In this document: positions 1-5,846 of the stretch, one piece after another | Position numbering within the stretch: the first letter of the stretch is position 1 | Layout: every line of letters begins with the position of its first letter | NCBI GenBank assembly: GCA_030633795.1 | Contig: DAOWCB010000038.1 | Coordinates: 1-9,290 of the forward strand | Direction of reading: 5' to 3' | Source: Candidatus Aminicenantota bacterium | GTDB taxonomy: Bacteria > Acidobacteriota > Aminicenantia > Aminicenantales > Aminicenantaceae | Length of the DNA stretch: 9,290 nt | The notes under the pieces: generated by a model | What the model was told of the DNA's origin: nothing | What the model saw: only the letters and a program-made list of their open reading frames with translations | Databases searched by the model: none | Translations under genes and position numbers: made by a program

Positions 1-217
1 ACTGTTTCTTTTCTTCTTGAGCTTCGCTCAGGAGATCTCTTTCGGTTTTGATGGCTTTATCCTGCAAAAAATAGAGGGCTGCCACAGCACCGAGAGCAAG
101 GAGTATGATTACGCTAGCGATCGGGGTTCTTTTTTTCTCCTTAATTTCTGGAGCTAGCCCAAAAGGTTCCTCTCTTATCTCTTTTTTTTCGGGTTTTAAA
201 AGGTTTATTCTAATCAT
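1..217 (-). CDS. pilN: PilN, type IV pilus inner-membrane assembly protein (partial, N-terminal 72 residues)
   Basis: PilN is a bitopic inner-membrane protein of the type IV pilus alignment complex; its short cytoplasmic N-terminus docks into PilM and its periplasmic domain pairs with PilO. Reading the minus strand from the ATG at 217-215 gives a protein opening MIRINLLKPEKKE, which is the family's PilM-binding signature (INLLP/INLLKP type). A charged stretch follows, then one hydrophobic segment at about residues 32-51, then the start of a charged, probably coiled-coil region that runs off the left edge (72 codons plus one base visible). The start lies 3 nt after the pilM stop, with a GGAAAAG ribosome-binding stretch inside the end of pilM, so the two are translationally close. 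The frame is open to the edge. Identity is well supported by the N-terminal motif, single membrane segment and position after pilM; the C-terminal domain is not visible. Confidence 0.9.
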   Translation of the reverse strand, partial: MIRINLLKPEKKEIREEPFGLAPEIKEKKRTPIASVIILLALGAVAALYFLQDKAIKTERDLLSEAQEEKKQ

Positions 218-220
218 TGT

Positions 221-1300
221 TTACTTTTCCAACTTTCTTGTGGCGAGTCCTGTGGCCACTCCAAAAAGGGCGGCCATTTCTTCAAAATAGATGGAGTCGA
301 ATTTTTTCTCGTCGTAATAAATTCGTCGGAAGGGATTGAAGAGTTCTGTGCGCATGTTAAACTTCTGCTCAAATTTAGCGGCAAGATCTTTAAGTTTGGA
401 CAGACCTCCGCTAAGAAAAATGGCCTCGATTTTTCTCTCGGTCTTTTCACCAGCTTCGTAGAAGGAAAACGTCTTTTCAATTTCTTCAAGGATGTTCTGA
501 ATATTCAGGTTCAGGATTGCTTCGTATCTTTCGGGTTCTACGTTTTTCACTGGGAGACCTTTGAGCAGCTTTTCCGCATCGTCAAAGCTGATCCCTAGAT
601 CCTTACTGATATTTTCTGTGAAGAAGGATCCTCCTAGCGAAAGGTCACGAAAGAGTTGGGGGACGTTTTTTTCGATGATGATAACATTGGTGATGTTCGC
701 GCCGAGGTTGATGATGGCTACTGTTTTTTCTTTGCTGAGTTCCGGATAGTTCACATCCAGTGCATTTTGTAAGGCAAACACATCGACTTCGATTGCTTCG
801 AGATTCTTGCGTGCTTGATTGACGACGTTGCTGTAGTTGGCGATTTTATCCTTTTTCGCCGCCACAAGAAGTATATCGAGATTTTTGTCCTCTGAGTACT
901 CAGAGGATTTTAAAATGGCGTAATCGACGTTTGTTTCCTCATAAGGGTAAGGAATGTTGTGTTTGGCTTCCCAGATGATGGATTCAGCCAGCTCTTCTGT
1001 GTCCATAGAGGGCAGGGAAATCTTTTTGATAATGACGGAATTTCCCGACACAGAGATCACGACATTCTTGTTGGTGATCTTGTTTTCGTCGAAAATCATC
1101 TTGATGGTCTCCACAACTGCAGCCGAGTCGATAATCGTTCCTTCGACAATGGCATCGTGGGGAAGAAGCTCATATCCGATTTTTTTCACTTCATAGAGTT
1201 CTTCTGTGCCTTTTTTCTTTGCTTTAAGCTCGACTGCTTTAATGGAGTAGGAACCGATGTCCAATCCGATTAAATCTTTTTCTCGACCGAATCCCAACAT
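221..1300 (-). CDS. pilM: PilM, type IV pilus assembly actin-like ATPase
   Basis: Cytoplasmic actin-like (FtsA/ASKHA fold) protein that binds ATP and the PilN N-terminus and links the pilus platform to the cytoplasm. The 359-residue length is normal. Visible signatures: phosphate-1 loop IGLDIGSYSIKAVEL (11-25); the PilM-typical IPYPYEETNVDYAIL region (116-130); VDVFALQNAL (172-181); phosphate-2 loop AIINLGANITNVIII (195-209); SLGGSFFTENI (221-231); adenosine-site IFLSGGLSKLKDL (294-306); and an AALFGVATGLATR ending (343-355). The ATG at 1300 has AAAAGG 8 nt upstream, a good ribosome-binding site, and the protein begins close to the first β-strand as expected. The phosphate-2 loop has N-L-G where the actin superfamily usually has D-x-G (Asn198); I recall that this also occurs in other PilM proteins, so it need not mean loss of ATP binding. 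It starts 12 nt after coaD ends, so it probably shares that transcript. Confidence 0.93.
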   Translation of the reverse strand: MLGFGREKDLIGLDIGSYSIKAVELKAKKKGTEELYEVKKIGYELLPHDAIVEGTIIDSAAVVETIKMIFDENKITNKNVVISVSGNSVIIKKISLPSMDTEELAESIIWEAKHNIPYPYEETNVDYAILKSSEYSEDKNLDILLVAAKKDKIANYSNVVNQARKNLEAIEVDVFALQNALDVNYPELSKEKTVAIINLGANITNVIIIEKNVPQLFRDLSLGGSFFTENISKDLGISFDDAEKLLKGLPVKNVEPERYEAILNLNIQNILEEIEKTFSFYEAGEKTERKIEAIFLSGGLSKLKDLAAKFEQKFNMRTELFNPFRRIYYDEKKFDSIYFEEMAALFGVATGLATRKLEK

Positions 1301-1312
1301 TTTTTTTTCCTT

Positions 1313-1816
1313 TTATATTGAATTTGTTTTTGGGGTTGTCTTGTACTTTTCTCGCAATTTATCCTCGACTTCCCCAGGAACGAGGCCCTCGAGACATCCT
1401 CCCAACATGCTGACCTCTTTAACGAGTCTCGAGCTTAGGAAGGAATAATTGAGACTGGGCATCATGAATAATGTTTCGATTTCCGGATCTAGTTTTCTGT
1501 TCATAAGGGCCATCTGAAATTCGTATTCAAAGTCAGAGATCGCTCTTAAGCCTCTAATGATCATTTTAGACTCATTTGTGTTCGCAAAATCAACCAGAAG
1601 TCCGTGAAAGGATCTTACTTCGACGTTTTCATTCTCTGCAAATATCTCCTGGATCATTGCCACTCTTTCTTTAGTCGAAAACAGAGACTTCTTTTTGGGA
1701 TTTTCAAGGACAGAAACCAATATCTGGTCGAAAATCTCAAGCCCCCTCCGGATAATATCGACGTGTCCATTAGTAATCGGATCGAACGAACCAGGATACA
1801 CTGCCTTTTTGATCAT
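1313..1816 (-). CDS. coaD: Pantetheine-phosphate adenylyltransferase (PPAT, CoaD)
   Basis: Cytosolic nucleotidyltransferase that joins 4'-phosphopantetheine and ATP to give dephospho-CoA and pyrophosphate, the fourth step of CoA synthesis. The protein begins MIKKAVYPGSFDPITNGH, with the T/NxGH nucleotidyltransferase motif at residues 15-18. It continues with SFHGLLVDFA, IIRGLRAISDFEYEFQM and a C-terminal NYSFLSSRLVKEV segment (the ISSxxVKE signature). At 167 residues it matches the usual length of about 160. The frame extends upstream to a TTG at 1882, but that codon is part of a TTGACA -35 box and the extra 22 residues match nothing in the family, so the start is put at ATG 1816. A GTG two codons earlier (1822) is an alternative with a slightly better-placed purine stretch (AAAGAG). 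First gene of an apparent coaD-pilM-pilN transcript; the link to pili is probably only positional. Confidence 0.93.
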   Translation of the reverse strand: MIKKAVYPGSFDPITNGHVDIIRRGLEIFDQILVSVLENPKKKSLFSTKERVAMIQEIFAENENVEVRSFHGLLVDFANTNESKMIIRGLRAISDFEYEFQMALMNRKLDPEIETLFMMPSLNYSFLSSRLVKEVSMLGGCLEGLVPGEVEDKLREKYKTTPKTNSI

Positions 1817-1853
1817 GTGCACACAATGGACTCTTTCACCTGGGTTGTCTAAC

Positions 1854-1882
1854 TTAGTATCAAAAATATTTTGCTTTGTCAA
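1854..1882 (-). promoter_or_regulatory. Sigma-70-type promoter of coaD-pilM-pilN
   Basis: On the minus strand a perfect TTGACA -35 box lies at 1882-1877. It is followed either by GATACT at 1861-1856 (15-bp spacer, 4 of 6 consensus) or TACTAA at 1859-1854 (17-bp spacer, 3 of 6). Transcription would start near 1847, leaving a leader of about 30 nt before the coaD ATG. It overlaps the upstream in-frame extension of coaD and is the main reason for rejecting that longer start. Predicted from sequence only. Confidence 0.5.
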
Positions 1883-2102
1883 TTAAATCTCGTCCGAATC
1901 TGTAAATTTTTTCCAATTCTGTACAAGCAGATACTTCTTATTCCTTTCCATCCATTTTATTCAATCCATCTATTACGTCAATCACCGAAAAAGAGGATAT
2001 TAAGGGGGATATTTTTTGTGATTTTCTCACCCCTAAGGGTTAGGACGCTTGAGGGCTCTTATTTGTCCCATAATCCCTGAAATCTGTTTTCCACAGCCAT
2101 CC

Positions 2103-2130
2103 TTGACAATCCACAGCAATGTTTTATACA
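2103..2130 (+). promoter_or_regulatory. Near-consensus sigma-70-type promoter inside the intergenic region
   Basis: A perfect TTGACA -35 box (2103-2108), a 16-bp spacer and TATACA (2125-2130, 4 of 6) point rightward. The predicted start is near 2137, one base before the first base of a long paired helix (see the RNA candidate). No protein start with a ribosome-binding site follows within 400 bp, so if active it makes either a non-coding RNA or a leader of about 485 nt for pcm. Confidence 0.4.
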
Positions 2131-2136
2131 TACTCG

Positions 2137-2475
2137 GAACCCAGTTCTGCCGGATTCCTTCGAAGAACCACCTGTAAAGATGGCTGGGTTAGGTTGGGTC
2201 GGGATCTTCAATGGTCGCTTCAACCATCCCCAAAAGCCCCGTTTATCACGGAAATAGAGATGCTTTCGTGAAAAAGACATTTGGCCTGGATTATTCACGA
2301 GCCTAGCTTGCTGCAGATGCGAGGCGTCGGTCCATGCTGCCGTACAAGTGAACTGCAAATGGATCGCAACGAAGCATCCACCCCACCCACCCAGCAATAT
2401 CGGCTTGCCGCATTTCCCATAAGGGTAAAAAATGCCGAGGAATATAAAAAGATTCTTCTTGAGAAGTTTTTTTTG
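2137..2475 (+). ncRNA. Candidate structured non-coding RNA or long pcm leader (no known family recognised)
   Basis: The predicted transcript starts at the near-consensus promoter at 2103-2130. Bases 2138-2144 (AACCCAG) pair perfectly with 2184-2190 (CTGGGTT). Inside that helix TTCT (2145-2148) pairs with AGAA (2164-2167) and CCACC (2168-2172) pairs with GATGG (2179-2183, one mismatch), giving a three-way junction with no unpaired junction bases. Further helices: GGTTG 2192-2196 with CAACC 2221-2225; TCACG(g)AAA 2246-2254 with TTTCGTGA 2264-2271; CGGTCCAT 2328-2335 with ATGGATCG 2359-2366 (one G-U). A weak hairpin with T8 (2455-2474) could end it. I looked for RNase P, tmRNA, SRP, 6S, 5S and common riboswitch core motifs and saw none. 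It may instead be a dispersed repeat copy. Strand and ends are inferences from the promoter and hairpins. Confidence 0.3.
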
Positions 2476-2533
2476 GCAATGTCGGGATAACTTCCTGATA
2501 TTGCTGAAATAAAAAAAGCAACGGCATTTTTTA
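2426..2533. repeat. 108-bp element bounded by a perfect 12-bp inverted repeat (MITE-like or RNA junction)
   Basis: TAAAAAATGCCG at 2426-2437 is the exact reverse complement of CGGCATTTTTTA at 2522-2533. Between them is a 12-bp hairpin, GCAATGTCGGGA (2476-2487) with TCCTGATATTGC (2493-2504), 5-nt loop, two G-U pairs, and a smaller CTTC/GAAG hairpin at 2455-2466. Both outer ends finish in TA, so it can be read as about 10-bp terminal repeats inside a TA target duplication, as IS630/Tc1-mariner-derived MITEs have; no transposase is present. Alternatively it is the closing stem of a folded RNA. The left arm can also pair upstream: GCATTTCCC (2410-2418) with GGG and AAATGC (2423-2435), so two exclusive folds exist. 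Confidence 0.45.
2455..2474 (+). terminator. Weak terminator-like hairpin with T8 tract
   Basis: CTTC (2455-2458), loop TTGA, GAAG (2463-2466), followed at once by eight T residues (2467-2474), with a short A tract just upstream. The stem is only 4 bp and half A-T, so termination would be weak; it would fit the end of the candidate RNA at 2137. It could also be a chance pairing in AT-rich DNA. Confidence 0.2.
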
Positions 2534-2549
2534 TGAATAGTTCAGGGTG

Positions 2550-2578
2550 GTGAATTCCTATGGATAATCGTTTATAAT
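2550..2578 (+). promoter_or_regulatory. Predicted promoter of pcm
   Basis: A perfect TATAAT -10 box lies at 2573-2578; 17 bp upstream is a poor -35, GTGAAT at 2550-2555 (3 of 6). A second AT-rich box, GATAAT, sits at 2563-2568. The predicted start near 2585 lies downstream of the GTG at 2583 that opens the longest pcm frame, which argues against that start and for ATG 2622. Confidence 0.5.
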
Positions 2579-2611
2579 AGATGTGCAGAGATCGGCTGAC
2601 AAAAGCATGAC

Positions 2612-2616
2612 GAGGG
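2612..2616 (+). promoter_or_regulatory. Ribosome-binding site deciding the pcm start
   Basis: GAGGG sits 5 nt before ATG 2622. Two upstream in-frame starts, GTG 2583 and ATG 2607, have no comparable site, and only the 2622 start puts the hydrophobic signal segment directly at the N-terminus. Confidence 0.7.
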
Positions 2617-2621
2617 AAAAA

Positions 2622-3377
2622 ATGAAGGCCCTAAATTTATTATCCGTTCTTATTTCTCTCCTTATCCCGTTTATCTTCCTTTTTTCGCAAGACACCCAGG
2701 ATGATACCTATGCCCTAGCGAGAAAATATATGGTGGCAAATCAACTAGCCGCTCGGGACATCACAGATGGCAAAGTTTTGGAAGTGATGAATAAGGTTCC
2801 GCGTCATATGTTTGTCAAGCCCAATTACCGAAGCTTGGCTTATGCGGATCGCCCCTTGCCAATAGATGAAGGGCAGACCATTTCCCAGCCGTACATCGTG
2901 GCGTTGATGACGCAACATCTGCGTTTGAAGCCGGGAGACAAGGTATTGGAAATCGGTACAGGATCAGGTTATCAAGCTGCGGTGTTAACTCATTTCACCG
3001 AAGAAGTCTATTCCATCGAGATACGGGAGAACTTGGCTAAGAAGGCGTCGGAAACGCTAAGGCGATTGAACTACAATCAAGTCCAGGTCAAATGGGCCGA
3101 TGGTTATTCTGGCTGGGAAAAGTTTGCTCCGTTTGATGCGATAATCGTGACTTGTGCTGCCAACCATGTCCCTCCTCCGCTTTTAGAGCAACTCAAGGAA
3201 GGTGGAAGATTGATTATTCCCGTAGGGAGCACATTATACTACCAAACCCTAACTCTTATAACCAAAATAAACGGTAAACCCAACGTCCAGCATATTTCAG
3301 GCGTCACGTTTGTTCCGATGACTGGCAAAGCCCAGAAAAAAAGGCGCGATCAGATAGCCGATAGCTGCCAGTATTAA
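2622..3377 (+). CDS. pcm: Protein-L-isoaspartate (D-aspartate) O-methyltransferase with N-terminal signal sequence
   Basis: Methylates L-isoaspartyl residues in aged proteins using S-adenosylmethionine (SAM), starting their repair. From ATG 2622 the product is 251 residues. Residues 1-23 ([20 protein letters not shown] then FSQ) form a signal peptide or N-terminal anchor with a possible cut after Gln23. The catalytic domain follows: VPRHMFV (59-65), [20 protein letters not shown] (78-97, the family's substrate loop), SAM loop [15 protein letters not shown] (108-122), acidic motif YSIEIREN (130-137), [18 protein letters not shown] (171-188), GGRLIIPVG (194-202) and the usual VPMTGKAQ ending (231-238). 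All core motifs look intact. The export signal is odd for a SAM-dependent enzyme but the methyltransferase identity is clear. Its last 81 nt overlap the opposite-strand membrane gene. The start is chosen on the GAGGG site, the -10 box and the signal sequence. Confidence 0.93.
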   Translation: MKALNLLSVLISLLIPFIFLFSQDTQDDTYALARKYMVANQLAARDITDGKVLEVMNKVPRHMFVKPNYRSLAYADRPLPIDEGQTISQPYIVALMTQHLRLKPGDKVLEIGTGSGYQAAVLTHFTEEVYSIEIRENLAKKASETLRRLNYNQVQVKWADGYSGWEKFAPFDAIIVTCAANHVPPPLLEQLKEGGRLIIPVGSTLYYQTLTLITKINGKPNVQHISGVTFVPMTGKAQKKRRDQIADSCQY

Positions 3378-5720
3378 AACGCAATTGTATCCTCCCCAAA
3401 AAGCGATCATTAAAGCTGCTATAGAATTCACGACAGAAGAGAAGGCATTTGTCGCCCATGCCCAAGGAATTATTCGCCTCTCCGTTTGTTCCAACAATCG
3501 AATTCCGGTCGGGAAAGGGAATCCCATCATAAAACCTAAGGGGAAAATCAGGGCAAATGAGAAAAACATCTTTGGCAACAGCTCTGATCCGATGAACATC
3601 TTAAAAAATAACGGGAATGCCAAACTATAAGTCAGGATTAAAATCCCTGAGAACAAAAGGGTAAAGATGACATTCCTTTTGAAATTTTGTCCGAGGATTT
3701 TTTTTGACAGAAGGCTACCGATTCCAGAGGAAAAAAGCAGGGCAAAAATAATGAGCGCTATGGAATACAGGGGGTGTCCGAGAAACAGGATGAATTTTTG
3801 TATCAGAGTAATCTCGACGAACATGAAACTCATTCCGATCAAGCCGAAATACAAGAAAATTTTTCGTAATTCGGGATTTTTAATGCAGATTCTTTTCCGT
3901 TGGAGAAGAACCGGAAGGAGGATCAGGACAAACGCCACCCCTATGGCTTGAATAAAAAGCAGAGGAACAAGAAATTCTCCTTGTAAAAATGGCAGCCATT
4001 TTTGACCCAGTGTGGTGAATGTGGCTTTGATTTTGCTCAGTTTGAAAAAGTTTGCGAAAAACGGGCGGTTATCCGTAACCGGTTTCACTTGGAAAAGATA
4101 TTCTTTATAGAATCTTCTGGAATCGCTGGATGATAGAAGCTGGCGTGTTATGTTGTAGTATAGTGGCTCTTCATAACGGTTATGGATGTTGGCTTCTTCG
4201 GGTTTAATACCTGGATAATACACAAGATCAAAAAGACATTTTTCACAGAATTCTTTGAGTGCTTGTATTTCTGCTGCTGTGTACGGACTTTTTTTAACAA
4301 AAAAGCTGATGGTCCCCCAGCTTCTAAGGACAATGAGATGCTGCTCGGGAAAATCGGTTATTTTGCGCAGGGTTTCTATCCATGTGGCCAGGAGCCGGAT
4401 TTCTTGACGGGGTGGAGGAAGAAGATACAGGGTCATGCTGGCTATCCCATCATCGGATAGCCTGCTTATCGCATCCTGGAATGACTCTTGCGTGTACAAG
4501 TAATTCTCCCCAATGCCGAGTTGGCCTGTTCCAGAAGACCCGAAAACATCAGCAAGTGAAAAAACGACAAGATCAAAATATTCCTTTTCTTTCATCAAGG
4601 CTGATCGACTGTTAGAAGATACAGAGTGAACGCTTTTCCTCTGGTAGATCTGGCCTGAAAAATCCGCAAGATCCCGGTCGAGGATGTTATTGATTAAAGG
4701 ATTGTTCTCGATGACCTTAACCCGTGAAGCTCCGTAATGGAGGGCAGCCAAAACGTCTAGTCCGCCTTTGGGTTCGAGGAGGAGAACACGAGGCTGATCC
4801 AGAACATAATACGGAAGGGAAGAGGGAAGATAGGATAGGAACAAGAAGGAAGGATCATCGGGTTCTTCCATATGCGTGATGGCGTTGAGTTTTCCCCCAT
4901 CAACCAACAGGCCGAGTTGGTCAGGAAGACTTTGATTGTACAGGAGACTCAAACCCGGGGCATACCTCACGGCAGGAGAATCGATGATATCAACTCGTGA
5001 AATTGCGTTCCATTTGGTGAAAAGTTGCCTGGCGTCTGGATACCGCAGGGAAACGGGCATGGCCTTAAAATCAGAAATGTGGAAGGCGAGCCAGGATGGT
5101 CCTGCGGCAAAAAGACAGATTCCCGCTGCCAGCAACAGATAGATCAGGAGTTTGAATCCCAGTGGCTTTTTCGGGCTGAAAAGCCAAGCCGCAACTAGGG
5201 CTAATACGCTGAGAATAGGGAAGACGCCCTTATCTCCCTTGGGAAGAAAGATAAAAATAGCAAATAAGGTGCCCATCCCCGCTCCGAGCAGATCGAAGAA
5301 ATATAGGGTGTTGACCATGCTTGCAGCTCTGGTGATCGCAAAGGAAAGGATGATTCCTGCAAAAAAGAAAGGGATGCTCAATATGACATAATAGAGAAAT
5401 ATGAGGAAGATTTGTGTGGTGTCCCAAGACAGCTTGATGAAGTCGAACGGAACAGCATTACAGATAAGGAAGCTTGCAAAAATGGTCAAGGAGAACAGAA
5501 TAGCTGAGGATGACAGGAATTTTTCCTCATCTGCATCGAAAAATTTATAAAAAAGAGATAAAAAAGAACCAGCCGATCCGTAGCCGAGAAAAGCAATACT
5601 GACCACAAGAAAAGCAAAGTGATATTGCTGCGAAACAGAAAAAAATCGGGTGAGAGATATCTGAAGGCAGAGTGTCGTTGTAGATGTAAAAAAGATTCCG
5701 GCCAAAAAACGGATTTTCAT
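3297..5720 (-). CDS. Polytopic membrane protein with central spermidine-synthase-like (methyltransferase-fold) domain
   Basis: An 807-residue protein in three parts. Residues 1-208 carry about seven membrane segments (near 5-25, 33-58, 72-92, 104-128, 138-160, 166-182, 188-208), opening with the [10 protein letters not shown] and FLGYGSAGS motifs typical of membrane spermidine-synthase-like proteins. Residues about 230-560 are soluble with a Rossmann core: [20 protein letters not shown] (312-331), acidic strand VKVIENNP (334-341), [12 protein letters not shown] (382-393), [14 protein letters not shown] (401-414) and [10 protein letters not shown] (549-558). Residues 582-800 add about seven more membrane segments including [19 protein letters not shown] (632-650), [13 protein letters not shown] (733-745) and [15 protein letters not shown] (752-766), all family hallmarks. 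Substrate and reaction are unknown; true polyamine synthesis is doubtful because the SAM-loop glycines are degenerate (EPKGG for GxGGG). The start ATG has only a weak GGA about 10 nt upstream. Stands alone with its own promoter; its 3' end overlaps pcm. Confidence 0.85.
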   Translation of the reverse strand: MKIRFLAGIFFTSTTTLCLQISLTRFFSVSQQYHFAFLVVSIAFLGYGSAGSFLSLFYKFFDADEEKFLSSSAILFSLTIFASFLICNAVPFDFIKLSWDTTQIFLIFLYYVILSIPFFFAGIILSFAITRAASMVNTLYFFDLLGAGMGTLFAIFIFLPKGDKGVFPILSVLALVAAWLFSPKKPLGFKLLIYLLLAAGICLFAAGPSWLAFHISDFKAMPVSLRYPDARQLFTKWNAISRVDIIDSPAVRYAPGLSLLYNQSLPDQLGLLVDGGKLNAITHMEEPDDPSFLFLSYLPSSLPYYVLDQPRVLLLEPKGGLDVLAALHYGASRVKVIENNPLINNILDRDLADFSGQIYQRKSVHSVSSNSRSALMKEKEYFDLVVFSLADVFGSSGTGQLGIGENYLYTQESFQDAISRLSDDGIASMTLYLLPPPRQEIRLLATWIETLRKITDFPEQHLIVLRSWGTISFFVKKSPYTAAEIQALKEFCEKCLFDLVYYPGIKPEEANIHNRYEEPLYYNITRQLLSSSDSRRFYKEYLFQVKPVTDNRPFFANFFKLSKIKATFTTLGQKWLPFLQGEFLVPLLFIQAIGVAFVLILLPVLLQRKRICIKNPELRKIFLYFGLIGMSFMFVEITLIQKFILFLGHPLYSIALIIFALLFSSGIGSLLSKKILGQNFKRNVIFTLLFSGILILTYSLAFPLFFKMFIGSELLPKMFFSFALIFPLGFMMGFPFPTGIRLLEQTERRIIPWAWATNAFSSVVNSIAALMIAFWGGYNCVLILAAIGYLIAPFFLGFASHRNKRDA

Positions 5721-5752
5721 CTCGGGATATTCCAGACAAGATGTCCGTCCTG

Positions 5753-5781
5753 AATATATAATAGGAAACGCAAAAGTTCAA
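5753..5781 (-). promoter_or_regulatory. Promoter of the membrane spermidine-synthase-like gene
   Basis: On the minus strand TTGAAC (5781-5776, 4 of 6), a 17-bp spacer and TATATT (5758-5753, 5 of 6) give a good sigma-70-type promoter. The predicted start near 5746 leaves a leader of about 26 nt before the ATG at 5720. It lies back-to-back with the promoter of the mutase gene. Confidence 0.55.
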
Positions 5782-5791
5782 ACTTTACTGC

Positions 5792-5819
5792 TTGGAGCTA
5801 GGGTTGCTTTTGGTATAGT
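5792..5819 (+). promoter_or_regulatory. Extended -10 promoter of the phosphomutase-ftsB-like-helicase run
   Basis: TGGTATAGT (5811-5819) matches the extended -10 form TGnTATAAT with one mismatch; the -35, TTGGAG at 5792-5797 (16-bp spacer), is weak, as extended -10 promoters tolerate. The predicted start near 5826 lies just downstream of the ATG at 5823, which supports the internal ATG 5847 as the translation start. Confidence 0.45.
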
Positions 5820-5846
5820 CTTATGCTAACTTTACAGACAAACAGA

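Larger units (their letters stand above)
1883..2549. other. Long divergent intergenic region without a convincing protein gene
   Basis: Together with the adjoining promoters this separates coaD (minus) from pcm (plus). Open frames exist at 2059-2397 (minus, 112 codons, TTG start) and 2281-2490 (plus, 69 codons, TTG start). Neither has a ribosome-binding site, a recognisable domain or a family-like sequence, so I do not call them genes. The AT-rich flanks (about 33-38% GC in the lines at 1921-2040 and 2461-2520) surround a distinct island of 50% GC (150 of 300 bases at 2101-2400). The island and its right flank hold the promoter, hairpins and inverted-repeat element listed separately. A C-rich run at 2378-2393 gives three to four closely spaced G-tracts on the minus strand. 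At 2004-2040 there is a short AGGG/CCCT plus GTGA/TCAC fold of no clear role. Confidence 0.6.

Noticed and set aside
1813..1839. Eight-codon GTG-started leader frame whose TGA overlaps the coaD ATG
   Set aside because: No ribosome-binding site, too short to judge, easily chance.
2030..2075. GGACGC-containing stretch resembling part of a c-di-GMP riboswitch next to pilus genes
   Set aside because: The conserved GCAAAGCC core and tetraloop-receptor parts are missing, and it is upstream of coaD on the wrong side of its promoter.
2087..2117. DnaA-box-like TTTTCCACA and a second TCCACAG (replication origin?)
   Set aside because: Only one good box and one poor copy, no DnaA, DnaN or similar neighbour and no cluster of boxes; expected by chance.
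2059..2397. Minus-strand 112-codon frame as a protein gene
   Set aside because: TTG start without a ribosome-binding site, no recognisable domain, unusual composition; kept only as part of the intergenic description.
2281..2490. Plus-strand 69-codon frame upstream of pcm
   Set aside because: TTG start, no ribosome-binding site, overlaps the other frame and the inverted-repeat element; no protein-like features.
2476..2504. 12-bp hairpin as a rho-independent terminator
   Set aside because: It is followed by A-rich, not T-rich, sequence on both strands, so it does not fit a terminator in either direction.
2583..2621. GTG 2583 as start of pcm
   Set aside because: Lies at or before the predicted transcription start, has no ribosome-binding site and would bury the signal sequence 13 residues inside.
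5823..5846. ATG 5823 as start of the phosphomutase
   Set aside because: Adds eight residues absent from the family N-terminus and precedes the predicted transcription start; family alignment favours ATG 5847.
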